From Lentinus brumalis (taxonomy: Eukaryota; Basidiomycota; Agaricomycetes; Polyporales; Polyporaceae), in contig MARA01000012.1 of the NCBI GenBank assembly GCA_001792895.1, positions 1-64,000 of the forward strand: DNA of 64,000 nucleotides, in the 5' to 3' direction. This document shows positions 1 through 10,149 of this stretch, piece after piece; within the stretch, counting starts at the first letter, position 1; each line of letters opens with the position of its first letter. Made by a program: the position numbers and the translations under genes. The notes beneath the pieces are model-generated. The model was not told the DNA's origin and made no database searches. It was given only the letters and a program-made list of their open reading frames with translations.

Positions 1-306
1 CATAGCCGTACGGACGCATAGTCAGCTGTATCACCTACGTAGCTCACCTATCCAATGTAACGGGCGGCATATACATCATTTTGCGTTCCAGAAGTACTTG
101 AAGTGTGATCAGACTGGAACCGCAAATCGGAGGCGCATGTCATTGGCCAATACACGCATAAATCGAGCAATGACGCGTTCACGCAGAGAAGGAAAGAAAG
201 GGAAAATAGACACCGTTGCATTGATCATACCTATGGCCGACGCGACACGCAAGAGTAGGAGACAGAACTAACGTATACCGGAGGACATGATCAAATCCTT
301 AGGCAC
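1..306. other. Intergenic sequence at window edge
   Basis: No coding frame with splice signals is supportable here. It lies 3' of the minus-strand zinc-finger gene ending at 307 and probably holds its 3' UTR and terminator. I see no repeat or RNA gene. Confidence 0.5.
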
Positions 307-1466
307 CTACCGCAACACTCGAGTGCCGTTTTCAGCGATCATGCACGATGGGCAACGGAACGAGGGAAGACTGTTTGTGCAGTCGCTGCCGTGGGCAAGG
401 CCTTGATGGTCGCGATTGGCCCTGCAAAGAGGAAGAACGTCAAGTACCTATATTCGGAGGAAGCGTGTCAGGGAAATGTACAATATTTGCCGGACTGCTC
501 GCTGGCAAGTCGCGCAGGTTATGGTCTCCACGATGGTCTGGATTTGGCGTTGAGCTTGGTTTAATTCGCCTTCGAGCGCATGCTAAGTGATTGTGAGGAT
601 GCTTGGACAAGCAACGTATAAACCGCAAGCGATGTATTCACCTTGCTCTCTTGCAAGACCTGGACATATATAAGCAGATGAGTGAAAGTGAATGAGAGAA
701 GGGTCGCATAACTTACCGTGATCTGTTCTGCGGAGTTTCGCTCAGCGGCCTGAAGCTGCTGTTCCAGCTCTTGATTGATACGCCGAAGCTCCTGCACGGC
801 ACTCTGCCACGAAGCATCGCGCTCGGCGTAGTCCAGTCGTACATCCTCCAGAGTGTCCTGCAAGACGGCTACGACAGCATCTTCGTGTGCTCTGAATGCA
901 ACTCGTTGCTCAGAACACTCCAACCGGGAAGCAGAGAGCTCTGCTTGAACATCCTGCAGTTCCCTCTCCAAACGGGTAATACGTTGGCCTTGGACCGCTT
1001 TCATGCACTCCAGAGTTTGAATACGAGTCTCAAAAGCCTCGGTGACCAAGGAAAGCGTCCGCTGAGCCGCGGAGTGACATTCAGCACGCGCATCCTTGAA
1101 GATAAAACGGTAAATGCGCGAAGGGCAGCTGTCATGCCAGTGCCAAAAAGCCTTACCAATACTTACCTCTTGCGCATGGGACGCGGAAGGTATTGCGTCA
1201 GGAGTACGCTCGTAAAATACGCTCCTGAAGATGTCGGCAATCGAAGGAACAGATTGCTGGGGTTCAGATGCGGTCTCTACGATAACCTCACCTGGGTCGG
1301 TGCGAAGGAGCGGACTGGGATCCGTGATCTTCCACCACCGACATTAGTTGAAACATATGCTACGTATGTACACCTATCCCCGTGAAACGAGCAGTCTTAC
1401 CTTCGCCACGGGATCGTCAGTGACGGAACCCTGCTCGCCAGCTGAGGTCGAGGAGCGTTCGGCCAT
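307..1466 (-). CDS. Coiled-coil protein with degenerate RING-type zinc finger (gene 1)
   Basis: Six exons read in frame on the minus strand: 1466-1401, 1328-1167, 1094-717, 659-642, 582-482 and 421-307, giving about 279 residues. The start is the ATG at 1466, opening MAERSSTSAGEQG. Exon 3 is a long Glu/Gln/Arg-rich coiled coil (e.g. RLERELQDVQAELSAS). Exon 4 is an 18-nt microexon (VLQESK). Exon 5 carries the first Cys pair (CATCQ). The last exon ends in a Cys pair (FRCPSC) and a short tail. The central Cys-Gly-His/Cys ligands seen in gene 2 are missing, so the finger is probably incomplete or structurally altered. RING proteins are commonly E3 ubiquitin ligases, but with missing ligands that function is doubtful. 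It is divergently transcribed from gene 2 and has the shared 24-nt element at 1548-1571 upstream of its start. A more upstream in-frame start (ORF to 1694) is possible but less likely. Exon assignment is by eye. Confidence 0.72.
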
Positions 1467-1547
1467 GTGGACCGAAGGACGTCGATAGGGCGGATGAGAA
1501 CGGTAACGGGCGTCGAGCGCAGCAGCGTGGCGCTCAAGTAGACAGCT

Positions 1548-1571
1548 CTGCAAGCGTATAACGTCGTTGCA
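1548..1571 (-). promoter_or_regulatory. Conserved 24-nt element 5' of gene 1
   Basis: The same 24 bases occur upstream of all three zinc-finger genes, always in the orientation of the gene. Read in gene orientation it has outer inverted arms TGCAA and TTGCA around the core CGACGTTATACGC and ends in TTGCAG. Here it ends about 80 bp before the ATG. The identity with the gene 3 copy extends to 28 nt (1546-1573). It could be a transcription-factor site, a core promoter, or the 3' end of a 5'-UTR intron, since it finishes in CAG. Confidence 0.7.
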
Positions 1572-1793
1572 GGCGTCAGGTCTGGCGGTGAAACGCAGAG
1601 CGTGCAGATGGTAGCAGAGGTCAGGAGCAAGTTGCACAGCAGGCCTGGGAACTGAGCACTTACTGGTCATTATCGTACTTAACAGGCATAGCACAGCATT
1701 TACTTACGTTATGTAAACTGACTTTGCGCGCCCTTCTGCGCCTTGCTCCTTCCTCCATCGTTCGCCTCAATCGCAGCGCCTTCCGAACAGTCT

Positions 1794-1817
1794 TGCAACG
1801 ACGTTATACGCTTGCAG
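1794..1817 (+). promoter_or_regulatory. Conserved 24-nt element 5' of gene 2
   Basis: This is an identical copy of the 1548-1571 element in opposite orientation, 24 bp before the gene 2 ATG. The intergenic region of genes 1 and 2 thus carries two inverted copies, one per gene. The surrounding leader is not conserved between genes, so the element itself appears constrained. Confidence 0.7.
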
Positions 1818-1841
1818 TGACATTCAAAACTCGTTCACACA

Positions 1842-3279
1842 ATGGAAAACGTAGACCATACCGACAAGCCTATCCGCCGCGCGTCTCCTATGACGATCAC
1901 TACGCCAACGTCGCCTTCGCCTGCTGCTCTTTCGCCGGGTCGTATGGACGCGCTGTCGTCATCTGTGAGGGAGGGCAGCGTACACGCGAGCTGTACGCGC
2001 ATCACCGAGGTAAAATTTTCATGATTCGTGAACAGGAGGGGAGGTAGTACCGTGACCCCGCTGTACGTATACTTACGGTTCAATGCGAAAGGGTGCGCAC
2101 ATCAGCGCCGCTTCTAGAGGAAACGATGTGTCTCCTCGGACCTCCCCGGACTATACCCGCGCTGAGGCTACAGCCTCGCAACTTTATTTTGATTATGGTG
2201 TTCACCAGGTTGGTTACTAACCCCACTTTGTGGTCGTTCTTCTGACCATCCTTGGGGTGAATAGTATGCGGACTCCTCCGAGACATCTGGGAATGCCGCG
2301 TCCAAGGAGGCCGTCGTTCCCCACAATGACAACTACATCCGGAGCCTCGAGCAGAGGGATCGTGCAAATGCCGAACACATCGACACGCTCCGGGGGTATA
2401 TGCACCACGGCGCCGCCGAACTCTCCGCCGTGAAGAGCGACTTGGACCGTGCCCGGGTCCGTATCGTCGGACTGGAGACCTGCGTGTCTGAAAGCAACCG
2501 CTCTCTCAAAGAGAGTCGTCGAGTGCTGGAAGAACAGCGTCGACAGCTGCAGCAGGAACGGGAGAAGGCACGGGCCGACCGATCAGAACTAGACCGGCAG
2601 AGAGCCCTGTTCGAGCAATATACAAAGGCCGCAACTCAGCTGAACGACCAGCATCTGCATGTCCAACGGCAACTTCTCAAGAGCGAGACGACCTTGCAAA
2701 ACACTCTGGACGCACTCACTGCCGCCAAACGTGATCTCCAGGTGAGTTCCAAGCTGTTCATCCCAGCATGGCTAACTGAATGTGCTTGTAGCGCGTATCC
2801 GCAGAGTCGGTATGTAGTCAAAATTACATTGCCAATACGTGTAGAATCCGGCTCATGAGCATGCTTTATATAGGCTGACCTCGAGAGGAAGCTCGAGGTG
2901 TCGAACAGCAGCTTGGCCAGTGCACAACGCGAATTGGCCGACATCAAGACTGAACTGGCGTGCGGCATCTGTCGAGGAGTACGGCGCGTCACTCACACGT
3001 ATGTGCCAAAACGTCGTAAGATCTCACTGCATTTGCTGACTCGTTGAGTGTAGATACAAATGCGGGCATACATATTGCCACGAATGCACGAGAGAGTACG
3101 AGGCGTTCCGTGACGAGGCGTTCCGCAACTCGGCCACCCGCGACGACGTCGCGGCCACTCGGATGATGTACCGTTGCCCAACATGTAGGAGTGACATTGG
3201 AGGTGCCAATGCTGCCGCGGCGCCTGTTCCAGTGCTCAAGAACATTGACGCACTTTTCAGTCGGTTCGATCTGTCCTGA
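1842..3279 (+). CDS. Coiled-coil RING-finger protein, putative E3 ligase-like (gene 2)
   Basis: Exons are 1842-2012, 2092-2208, 2265-2741, 2792-2809, 2874-2998 and 3054-3279, about 377 residues. The N-terminal part is Ser/Thr/Pro-rich and low in structure. Exon 3 onward is a long coiled coil (KESRRVLEEQRRQLQQEREK). The fourth exon is an 18-nt microexon (RVSAES). The C-terminus is a recognisable RING-type finger: ACGIC, then YKCGHTYCHEC, then YRCPTC, followed by a hydrophobic tail ending DALFSRFDLS. RING domains bind two zinc ions and usually recruit E2 ubiquitin-conjugating enzymes; the coiled coil suggests oligomerisation. The intron at 2209-2264 has a textbook TACTAAC branch site. The intron 1 acceptor (AAG at 2089-2091) is the weakest call; it was chosen because it keeps frame. 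It is the most intact member of the three-gene cluster. Substrate and pathway are unknown. Confidence 0.82.
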
Positions 3280-3586
3280 GTAGTTGTTCACCACGCTTGT
3301 ATTATACTCTGCATGGTCTGAATAATGTTTCTGCGCAAACCACGTGTGATAGAACGAACTGGTGTGAACAGACGTCTGGGGAGTTAGCTATCGATCAATC
3401 ACCAAGTGGTCGTTGGTCGTTGGCGATTCAAAATCTCGCGCTTCACGCCACACTCCGCAGTCTAATAGAAGTCATCACCTGTGCATTCATGCGAGAGATA
3501 CATTGCGTATGGAGTTTCTATTGTACAGTATAGTTCAATCAATGTCCATGAGCGAATCGCTCAAGTCAGCTCGTCAATGATGTCGT
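3280..3586. other. Intergenic between convergent genes 2 and 3
   Basis: This is about 300 bp between two convergent 3' ends. It is relatively AT-rich compared with its surroundings and has no supportable frame. It probably holds both 3' UTRs. Confidence 0.5.
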
Positions 3587-4895
3587 TCAACGCGTACAAA
3601 CACGGGCATCAGCCGCCTTTCCAGCGTGACGGCAGAACGGGCAACGCGGTGACTCGTCCAGCTCGTTCTCGTCCGTAAGGAAAGCCGGCTGCTCGTTGCG
3701 CCACTTATCTGCACAGACCTGGCACACAGTAGCTAGGCAGCAGGAATATCTGCAAAGGCGGTTAGGTCAAGTTCTCCAGGAACAGAAGCTAGTGTCGCGA
3801 TCACGCACATGTTGGTGACCAGATTGGCCTCATCCGTGCAAAGACGGCAGAAAAGGGCTGCCCGGGCATCCTGCAGCTGCTGTTCGAGACGTTCCTGGCG
3901 AACGACTCAGTCAAATAGACGATAACGAGAGAGTACCCTCAGACATACCTGCGCTTGCCGGAGGGGCTACAGCGATTCCTGATGAGCACCTAATTTGAGG
4001 GTTCAACGTGAGAGGACTCACCGCGATCTGCGCGTGCTGCGACCTTGAGGCCCCAGAGCCGTGCGTAGCTGGTTTGTCACGCTCTGGAGCTGATTCTTGA
4101 CTCCTTGGAGCTGGTTTTGAAGACTACTGGTGTCCGATAGCCACCGCGTCTGGTCCGCGGCGTGGGTTTGACGTTCCGCGGCAAAACGTGCCTCCTCTTG
4201 AGCATGCGCTGACCTGAGCGAGGACATTGCATTGTCATGCTGGACGCGAAGCGCGGATATTTCGCGTTCTTGTTGTCGTCGAAGTTCGGACACCTCGACG
4301 TCCCGCGCGAGTCGCGCGGTAGCTTCTCTGTCCACCTGTGCTTCCAGAAGCGCATTGCTTGCGCGTGCGTCCGCCAACTGGGCGAGCAGACCCTCAATCT
4401 CACGATCCTTCCTGACGAGCTCGATCGCCGCGGTCTCCTTGTGCAGGAGCAGCATCTCTGCAGCCTGCGAATGACTCTTGACAAGGTCTGCCGCATGAGC
4501 CCGGCATTGCTCATGAAGGTCTGGGGGAGAGAAGTTCTCCAGCGCGCCGCGCAGGTTGGCGTCCTTACGCATCTCACCGCAGAGGAATTAGGCCTTGACT
4601 TTTCCCATTACAAACCATATGTTTCATAACTTACCTCCTGCGCAACGTGGCTGAGCAGGACATTGCCCATAGCAGGAGCAGACAGTGCATAGGGGGGGGC
4701 GGACGGACTGGGACTGCTGGCAGCAGGTTGCGGGGCCTTACCACAGGTGGAAATCGTTAGATTGATCGACTAATAGACTACTTCTACATTCCACGCCTCT
4801 GACTACAGAGAATGAATGAACAACGTTACCTGAGGGAGCTCGCTCTCCTCAATGTACACCGGCTCACCGTTCTTGAGGGTGTAGTGGCCGACCAT
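3587..4895 (-). CDS. Coiled-coil protein with C-terminal Cys-rich RING-like finger (gene 3)
   Basis: Minus-strand exons: 4895-4830 (MVGHYTLKNGEPVYIEESEL), 4736-4635 (Pro/Ser/Ala-rich), 4572-4022 (coiled coil with Ala/Glu/Arg heptads), 3966-3949 (18-nt microexon PLRQAQ), 3894-3809 and 3749-3587; about 328 residues. The first exon has the same 66-nt length as that of gene 1. The finger reads FCRLC, then CCLATVCQVCADKW, then PRCPFC, so Cys replaces the usual His ligand. Two one-base frame discrepancies are visible. Near 4045-4075 the frame must shift so that exon 3 ends in QHAQIA, which aligns with the gene 1 exon end. Near 3590 a one-base shift would swap the present end (VCTR, stop) for LYALNDIIDELT, resembling the gene 2 tail; the stop would then be at 3561-3563. 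These are either sequence errors or early decay. Function is as for gene 2, unproven. Confidence 0.72.
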
Positions 4896-5216
4896 TGGCA
4901 CAACAGAGTATCGTAACGAGCGTGGATGGCAACAGGTAGTTAGAGGAGACCTTTCAGATGATCACTCTGCAAGCGTATAACGTCGTTGCAGGTGTCGTGA
5001 GAGGGACGCGAGAGCGGACAGTGGAAGTACGAAGGCAAGAGACACCAAGTCCAGCAAACGGCGCTTGAACGCGAAGCCAACCCTAAAGCTGTGCACTCCT
5101 AACCTCGATCTGGGGTTTCAGGGCATAAGAAAGTTTCTTACCTGGTTGTTACATGCGCTTATGTAATCACTTACCACTGACTATCGGAGTTCCAACAACT
5201 TTCCCACGGACATCAG
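4896..5216. other. Intergenic/leader region between genes 3 and 4
   Basis: It contains the gene 3 leader with the 24-nt element. Minus-strand GTAAG donors around 5135-5175 suggest 5'-UTR introns of gene 3; a similar donor pattern stands upstream of gene 1 near 1690-1710. The promoter and true first exon of gene 4 should lie here or within gene 3, but I could not identify them. Confidence 0.4.
4967..4990 (-). promoter_or_regulatory. Conserved 24-nt element 5' of gene 3
   Basis: This is the third exact copy of the element at 1548-1571 and 1794-1817, about 72 bp before the gene 3 ATG and in gene orientation. With gene 1 the identity covers 28 nt (4965-4992 against 1546-1573). Confidence 0.7.
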
Positions 5217-7184
5217 TTGTCGTTACCTTCGCTGGCAGGAATCGTCGTACCTAAAAGACGATTCTCTTCGTTCCTCATCGATCGTAATTTGCGTCACACC
5301 GGGGTGTTCCAGGGGGTTTCTGAGAAGGTTCTTCACGGCATGGCGTTGGGCTTCTTGACTGCTGGCGCCACCCGCGATGGCAAGCACGACGTCCAGCTCC
5401 AGCGTTTCCACCCCTCTACTCCGTAGTCAACAAAGACCCCGTCCTCAAATGGCGTGATGGCCTTGACAACTTGGTTCTTGAGGCAGTCTACGACCATGTG
5501 AGTACGTCAGGTTTACCAAGTAGTTGCACGCTGACCTCCTCTCTAGCTGACTATCATGGACCGTGCAGGCGGCGGCGCATCCTTCCTTCTCCGTTGCGAA
5601 GGCACACGCGTTCCGAATACATCGGCAATCCCGGAGGAAGCCAAGATGGAGGCGTACATCCCTACTGTCCTCGTCAAGGAGCACCCCGAGGTTGGGTCGC
5701 ACTTGCGCGTATGGCACAGTACTTCGCCGAGAAGGTCGCCGTGCCTGAGATGCGCCGCTGGGACAAGGCCAGCAATGTCACATCTTGGGGCAAGACCAAC
5801 GCCACCACGATACTCAGCTACCGCAGCGCCGGCCGGCCGATAGTACCGGATGCAGGCTCGCCAGCCTGGGTCTTCTACGGCCGAGCCCCCGGCGAGCTTG
5901 AGACGCTCCTGGCTGGGATTTACTCCCCCGGAGACCAGCTCCCTGGCACCGCGCCTGCCCCTCAGCCTGCTGCCGCGCCTGCCCCTCAGCCTGCTGCCGC
6001 GCCTGCCCCTCAGCGTGCCGCTGCTACCCCAAGCCCACCGCCGCTACTCCTCAGCGCGCCACCACTACTCCTCAGCACGCCGTCGCTACTTCTCAGCGCG
6101 CCGCCGCTACTCATCAGCGCACCACCCCTACTGTCCGGTGTGCCGCCCCTACTCCTCAGCGCATCACCGCTGCATCTCAGCATGTCGTCACCGACTCTCA
6201 GCGTGCCATTCAGCAGCGCGATACTGAGCAATGCGAAGAGGGATCCGACAACGACACCGACAGGGAGTGGGATCCGGACATGTTCGAGATTGTCGGTGAG
6301 TACCCGCCCTGTTTCGATTGTGCAACCGATCTAACGTTGTCACCTCAGCTGACGGCGATGGCACGTTCTCTCGCATTCGCTCCGAGACTGGGAGTAAGCC
6401 CGGTCCCTCGAGCAGGACGCTTGAGAAGCAGAAGCAGCAGGCACCCGAGGATGGCGGGCGGCGGTCAGTTTCTCCGGACCTCCTCAGCTTGCTCTACCTC
6501 CGGATCTCTGAGCTTGAGGAAGCGAAGGCCAGACAGGAGCTCGAGATTCACCTTCTCCGAGTCAAGCTGCAACACAAGGAAGATAGTAAGTCCCCTCGCT
6601 TTATTGTTCTGACTTGAACTAACGACCATCTTGCAGAACGTCGCCAATCGACGGAGGATGACTTTGTCTCGCCCATCCTGCCTATCCCTCCAAGCCGTTC
6701 CGGGACCGCTGACACCTTTGGACATCATGAGCGTAGCACGACGCGTCCTGCATCACGGGCAGGCTCGTCCACATCGTACGTGTCATCGGTGTCGTCGGTG
6801 TCCGCGTCCAGTGCCGCGTCGGGATCGGCTCGGACTTCGAAGAAGACGTTCTCGCGTCGTCAGGATGCTGTTCGCTCCCCGCCACCGGCCCCTCCGCCGA
6901 CGGTCCACACGACCAGTCCGCAGCGTGCGTTTGCGCAGCCCCATCGTGCTCCCTGGTTCATGTTCGGCCCTGCCACTGACGACGTTATCATGAGGGAGTA
7001 CCTGCCTCGTAGCCTGCACTGCCGTCTGCAGGACATCGCAGACAACTTCGACCAGAAGGACTGGCCGACGCAGATCTCTCACGCAATCCAGAACTGTCCA
7101 CCGCAGCTCGCCTACGCGCTCGCGGACGCCATGAGGGCTGACACTCTGGATGCACTTCGCTTGGAGGAAGAATGTCAGCAGTGA
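5217..7184 (+). CDS. Basidiomycete-type protein of unknown function, Pro/Gln/Ala-rich centre, frameshifted (gene 4)
   Basis: Exons end at 5497 and then run 5547-6295, 6349-6585 and 6637-7184. The N-terminal globular part contains LIDRNLRHTGVFQG, LDNLVLEAVYDH and NATTILSYRSAGRPIV. The middle is a degenerate PQRA/TAATPQR repeat region, followed by an acidic stretch (EEGSDNDTDREWDPDMFEIV), a short coiled coil (ISELEEAKARQELEIHLL), a Ser-rich linker, and a tail ending ALADAMRADTLDALRLEEEC. This layout matches a family I associate with agaricomycete genomes, with no known function. Three one-base shifts are needed to keep the conserved frame: near 5416 (C run), 5694 (G run) and 6030 (C run). Each is explained by one missing base in a homopolymer. 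No ATG is visible in the first exon segment, so the start is unresolved and 5217 is only the open-frame edge. It is either a pseudogene or a gene with sequence errors. Confidence 0.6.
5951..6022 (+). repeat. 24-nt coding minisatellite (PAPQPAAA)
   Basis: Three tandem 24-nt units encode PAPQPAAA-like repeats inside gene 4. The third is diverged to PAPQRAAA and continues into looser PQRA/ATT repeats up to about 6230. Such low-complexity linkers vary in copy number between strains. Confidence 0.75.
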
Positions 7185-7660
7185 GCATGAGGGGAATATT
7201 CGTGTTCGGGTGCTGTCGTTGCTGCGGCGTCGTATTCTTGGTCGATCTGGTATCGTTCGCGTGGTCTCAAAATGTATATTACCTTGCATATCATGGCATC
7301 TCAAATGATTCTTCTTGCTTGCCCCATTGACTCGGTTGCGAGGCTTCAAGTTTATGCTCACGAGTGAGAAGGTACCTAGTAAATTCGACCACCGATGCTT
7401 CTACCAAGAGGCAGAACTGCTCTACACGTAAGACTATACCCAACCGCAAGGGGTTAAGTAGACGGTTTGACACCGTGTGACGTGCATCCCTGCCCATGTC
7501 ATATACAACCGCCAGGATAGGAGACGCATTGCTACTTGCGTTGTGTGGTAGGCACCCAGAGCGAAAATACTCCATGTCCCGCGCCCCAAGTAGCGGGCAC
7601 ACCCTCTTTATTTTTTGCCCGCTGTCCAGCGAACTTCTCAACTCCGAGCCTATCCTTCCC
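7185..7660. other. Intergenic, gene 4 3' end and gene 5 promoter
   Basis: No supportable exon. The stretch 7250-7330 is AT-richer and may hold the gene 4 polyadenylation region. A TTTATTTTTTG tract at 7608-7618, 43-53 bp before the gene 5 ATG, is the best TATA-like candidate. Confidence 0.4.
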
Positions 7661-9169
7661 ATGTCGTCGACAGCCTCGGGATCCAACGTCACCGCTACCG
7701 TCGTGTATGCACCGACCACCGTGGTGGCCGCTGCGCCCCTCGTCCCTGCACGGCGGAAAGCTGCCGGTCGAACGACAGAGCAACAGCAAGAGACCAACGC
7801 GCGTACAAAGGAGAAGACTGAGGCGATCGGGCAGGAGATGGAGAAGTTCTACGAATATTGCCAGGCACTCGCTGTCAGGCTTTCCGAGACCTACGGCAAC
7901 AAGCCCGACTACTACTTGCGACTCATGTTCAGCGGCGGCGCGTCGATGCAGAAGGCCAGGAAGTCCTCCTCGTTTAACGCGTGGTCGCATCAAATTGCGA
8001 AGGAAGCAAATCGAGGTAAGTACTCGTGAACTTGCTTTGATCTTGAACAGTACATGACACTGACCTGATGCCTCGACCGTCAGATGCCGAACCCGGCGAG
8101 GCGACCTCGCTGCTAGACCTCCAGCGAGAGCACATCGATGAGTACCACGCACTCTCAGACACCCAGAAGCGAGAGCTTGCCGTGTCGTTCGAGGATGAAC
8201 GCAACTCTCGCAAGATGGGAACACGGGTGAATCCACGAGGACGTACTGCAGACGTCAACAACACATGTGCGAAGGTCGAGGAAATGGTAAGAGTGACCTT
8301 GCGATATCTGATTGGGACTGGATCTCACCGTCTTCGTGCAGCTCATCGCCTTGAAGTGTCGAGTCGGTGTCGACGGCTTCTATTGCCTCTTCAAGAACAA
8401 CTCGGAGTTCGCGCTTCGCCCTCGATGGTTCTTCACATCCCCACAACTCAACAGATACCTCACGGGTACAATCAAGAAGTGGGACGTTGAAGCCATCGGT
8501 GGGCAAGGCGAGGCGTTCGCCATTGCTGGTTGCGACCTCATGGGTATGTACTAGATATTCCTAGTTGGTCTAGTGGATAGACGACTGACACAAGGACATG
8601 CCGTAGCCTTTCTTCGCAACTCCAAGGCCCGTGCTGATTGGCTCAAGGGCGAGATTCGGGAGAAGATTACTACTTTGCTCGGTGAGTGAGCGGCCGCCGC
8701 TGCTTATTGTCGATTTTACAAGAACTAACCACATTTCGCAGTCAAAGCAAGCGGCAACAAGAATGCCGTGATGCAGTACAAGTCCTACGAGAAGGATATC
8801 GTGCTGCACTATTCTATCGAGCTGGTGGGTTGGACGCACGAGGTATTCGCTTGCCCGAGCAGTCTCCCCGCTACCATTGAGCCCCTCAAGAAACTCCTCG
8901 ACGCCCTTGACGAAGGAAAGTGCTATTTCCAACGCCTCGACAAGGCTCAGCTTGCAGCACGGCAGCGCGAGTTCGATCGCAAGGTCGCTGAAGGTGCTGT
9001 CGCTCCACGGAAGGCACGCTCGGACAAGGGCCAAAAGCGTGGTACTTATCGCCGTCGCAAGGCGACCGACGTGAACGATGATGACGACGACGACGAGGCC
9101 GGCGGCGCCCGACGGAAGAAGCGCGCCCGGGTCGAGGATAGCGGCAACACCTCTCCTGTGGAGGACTGA
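7661..9169 (+). CDS. Intact basidiomycete-type nuclear-looking protein, function unknown (gene 5)
   Basis: Five exons read through without any shift: 7661-8015, 8084-8286, 8342-8543, 8607-8681 and 8742-9169, about 420 residues. The start is ATG 7661 (MSSTASGSNVTATVV). Motifs in order: an Ala/Gln/Glu-rich N-terminus; YYLRLMFSGGASMQKARK followed by FNAWSHQIAKEAN; and a helical segment DLQREHIDEYHALSDTQKREL. The spacing of the last two resembles an HMG-box or related DNA-binding helix bundle, but this is only a resemblance. Then come WFFTSPQLNRYLTG, KKWDVEAIGGQGEAFAIAGCD and a conserved helical region. The C-terminus is very basic with an acidic run (seven D/E residues) and RRKKRAR, a plausible nuclear localisation signal. 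I recognise the family as expanded in agaricomycetes but know no function. The four introns all have GT-AG ends, and this gene shows that the local sequence can be error-free. Confidence 0.8.
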
Positions 9170-9578
9170 TGTGTCCTCGAGCCTCTAGACTTATCCCCGT
9201 AGTCTGTGCATGTATCTATGTTCAATGAACGGCTTGGACAGTATGTCGCGTTCGGGCTGATGACAACTTCTGCGGTGACAAGAAGACATTTGCGTCGACG
9301 AATCAGATCATCTTACGGCCCGCCATGAAAGGCCGCCGCCGTCCTTGCATGGGAATCGAAGCTCTACCATTGCAAGACCGCTGACAGTTTGTGGCCAAAG
9401 CCAGGCACACCTGCCATCGCTTGTGCCTCTGTAGATACAACATATTGTATGATACTACACTGTTTGTGTACCTTCAACGCAGAACTAATACTACGATCCA
9501 GTGCACATGTCTTTGCGGTGTCTGTGCTGTATGTAACAATGTCATGGACTGCTGCAGCGACTGCAGCCAGCGTTCGAC
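9170..9578. other. Intergenic between genes 5 and 6
   Basis: I see no exon with convincing splice sites. Both strands have open frames of the length expected by chance at this GC content. The minus-strand open frame 9364-9843 lies opposite gene 6 and has no recognisable features. Confidence 0.4.
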
Positions 9579-9900
9579 ATGTCTCGACAGCCCGAGGCTG
9601 TGAGAAGTTGCGTCGGAACCGATTACCTTCCGGTCTCTCGCTCGCACGCGGCATTAGAGGTCCTACCTCCCCTCCCGCTCCGTGGATCCCTCCGCCAGTA
9701 CGCAGTCTATGGCGTGTCCCAGCACCCCATCTATGTGTTCCTTGCAGCTCAAGGACACTGGGAGGAGATGCTCCAGAGGCGGGCTGAGGAGGAGATGTTG
9801 GGAGCCGAGCTTCCCGGACGTAAAAGCTAAAAAGGGTGTTCACGTCAACCTTCTATCAGAACTGCAAGAAGTGCAACCGGTACCGTACCTCGTCATGCTT
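9579..9900 (+). pseudogene. Short basidiomycete-type gene, frameshifted (gene 6)
   Basis: The ATG at 9579 opens 83 codons with GTDYLPVSRSHAALEVLPPL, LRGSLRQYAVYGVSQHPIY and VFLAAQGHWEEMLQRRAEEE, stopping just after GRKS. If one A of the AAAA run near 9824 is skipped, the frame continues as KAKKGVHVNLLSELQEVQ, which looks like the natural continuation of the domain. I therefore read it as one small gene with a one-base frameshift; the 3' limit near 9900 is arbitrary. It resembles short agaricomycete proteins of unknown function. It follows gene 5 in the same direction and could be a remnant of a larger family cluster. Confidence 0.45.
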
Positions 9901-9952
9901 CCCAGACTGAGGAGAGGCGCCATAGCGATAACCCATGGCAACATACACCCCG

Positions 9953-10022
9953 GATGCCCCGACGCTCTGACGCCCCGACATCCCGACGCCCCGACACCCG
10001 ACGCCCCGATACTCGACCCCGC
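9953..10022 (+). repeat. CGACGCCCC-type minisatellite
   Basis: About six degenerate 9-12 nt units built on CCGACGCCCCGA with variants CATC, ACAC and ATAC. It is non-coding as far as I can see and lies between gene 6 and the tandem array. Confidence 0.8.
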
Positions 10023-10149
10023 GCTTCTGTAGCAGCGACAAGCCTGGCGATGCGCGACGCTGCATGTCGGGCAGACCGCGGAGAAGGAGGGTATGGCAGG
10101 CGGCCAGGAAGGGTGGCGATGACCGCGACAGCGAGCACGCAGCATAGTC

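Noticed and set aside
348..590. Plus-strand 80-codon open frame
   Set aside because: It overlaps the terminal exons of gene 1 on the other strand, which carry the Cys pairs expected of the family.
7532..8236. Minus-strand 234-codon open frame opposite gene 5
   Set aside because: The plus strand has a complete five-exon gene with consistent splice sites. The minus frame is a GC-driven shadow.
8554..8580. tRNA-like A-box word (TTGGTCTAGTGGATAG)
   Set aside because: It lies inside an intron of gene 5, and there is no B-box, no anticodon arm and no acceptor-stem pairing nearby. It resembles a tRNA only over this one word.
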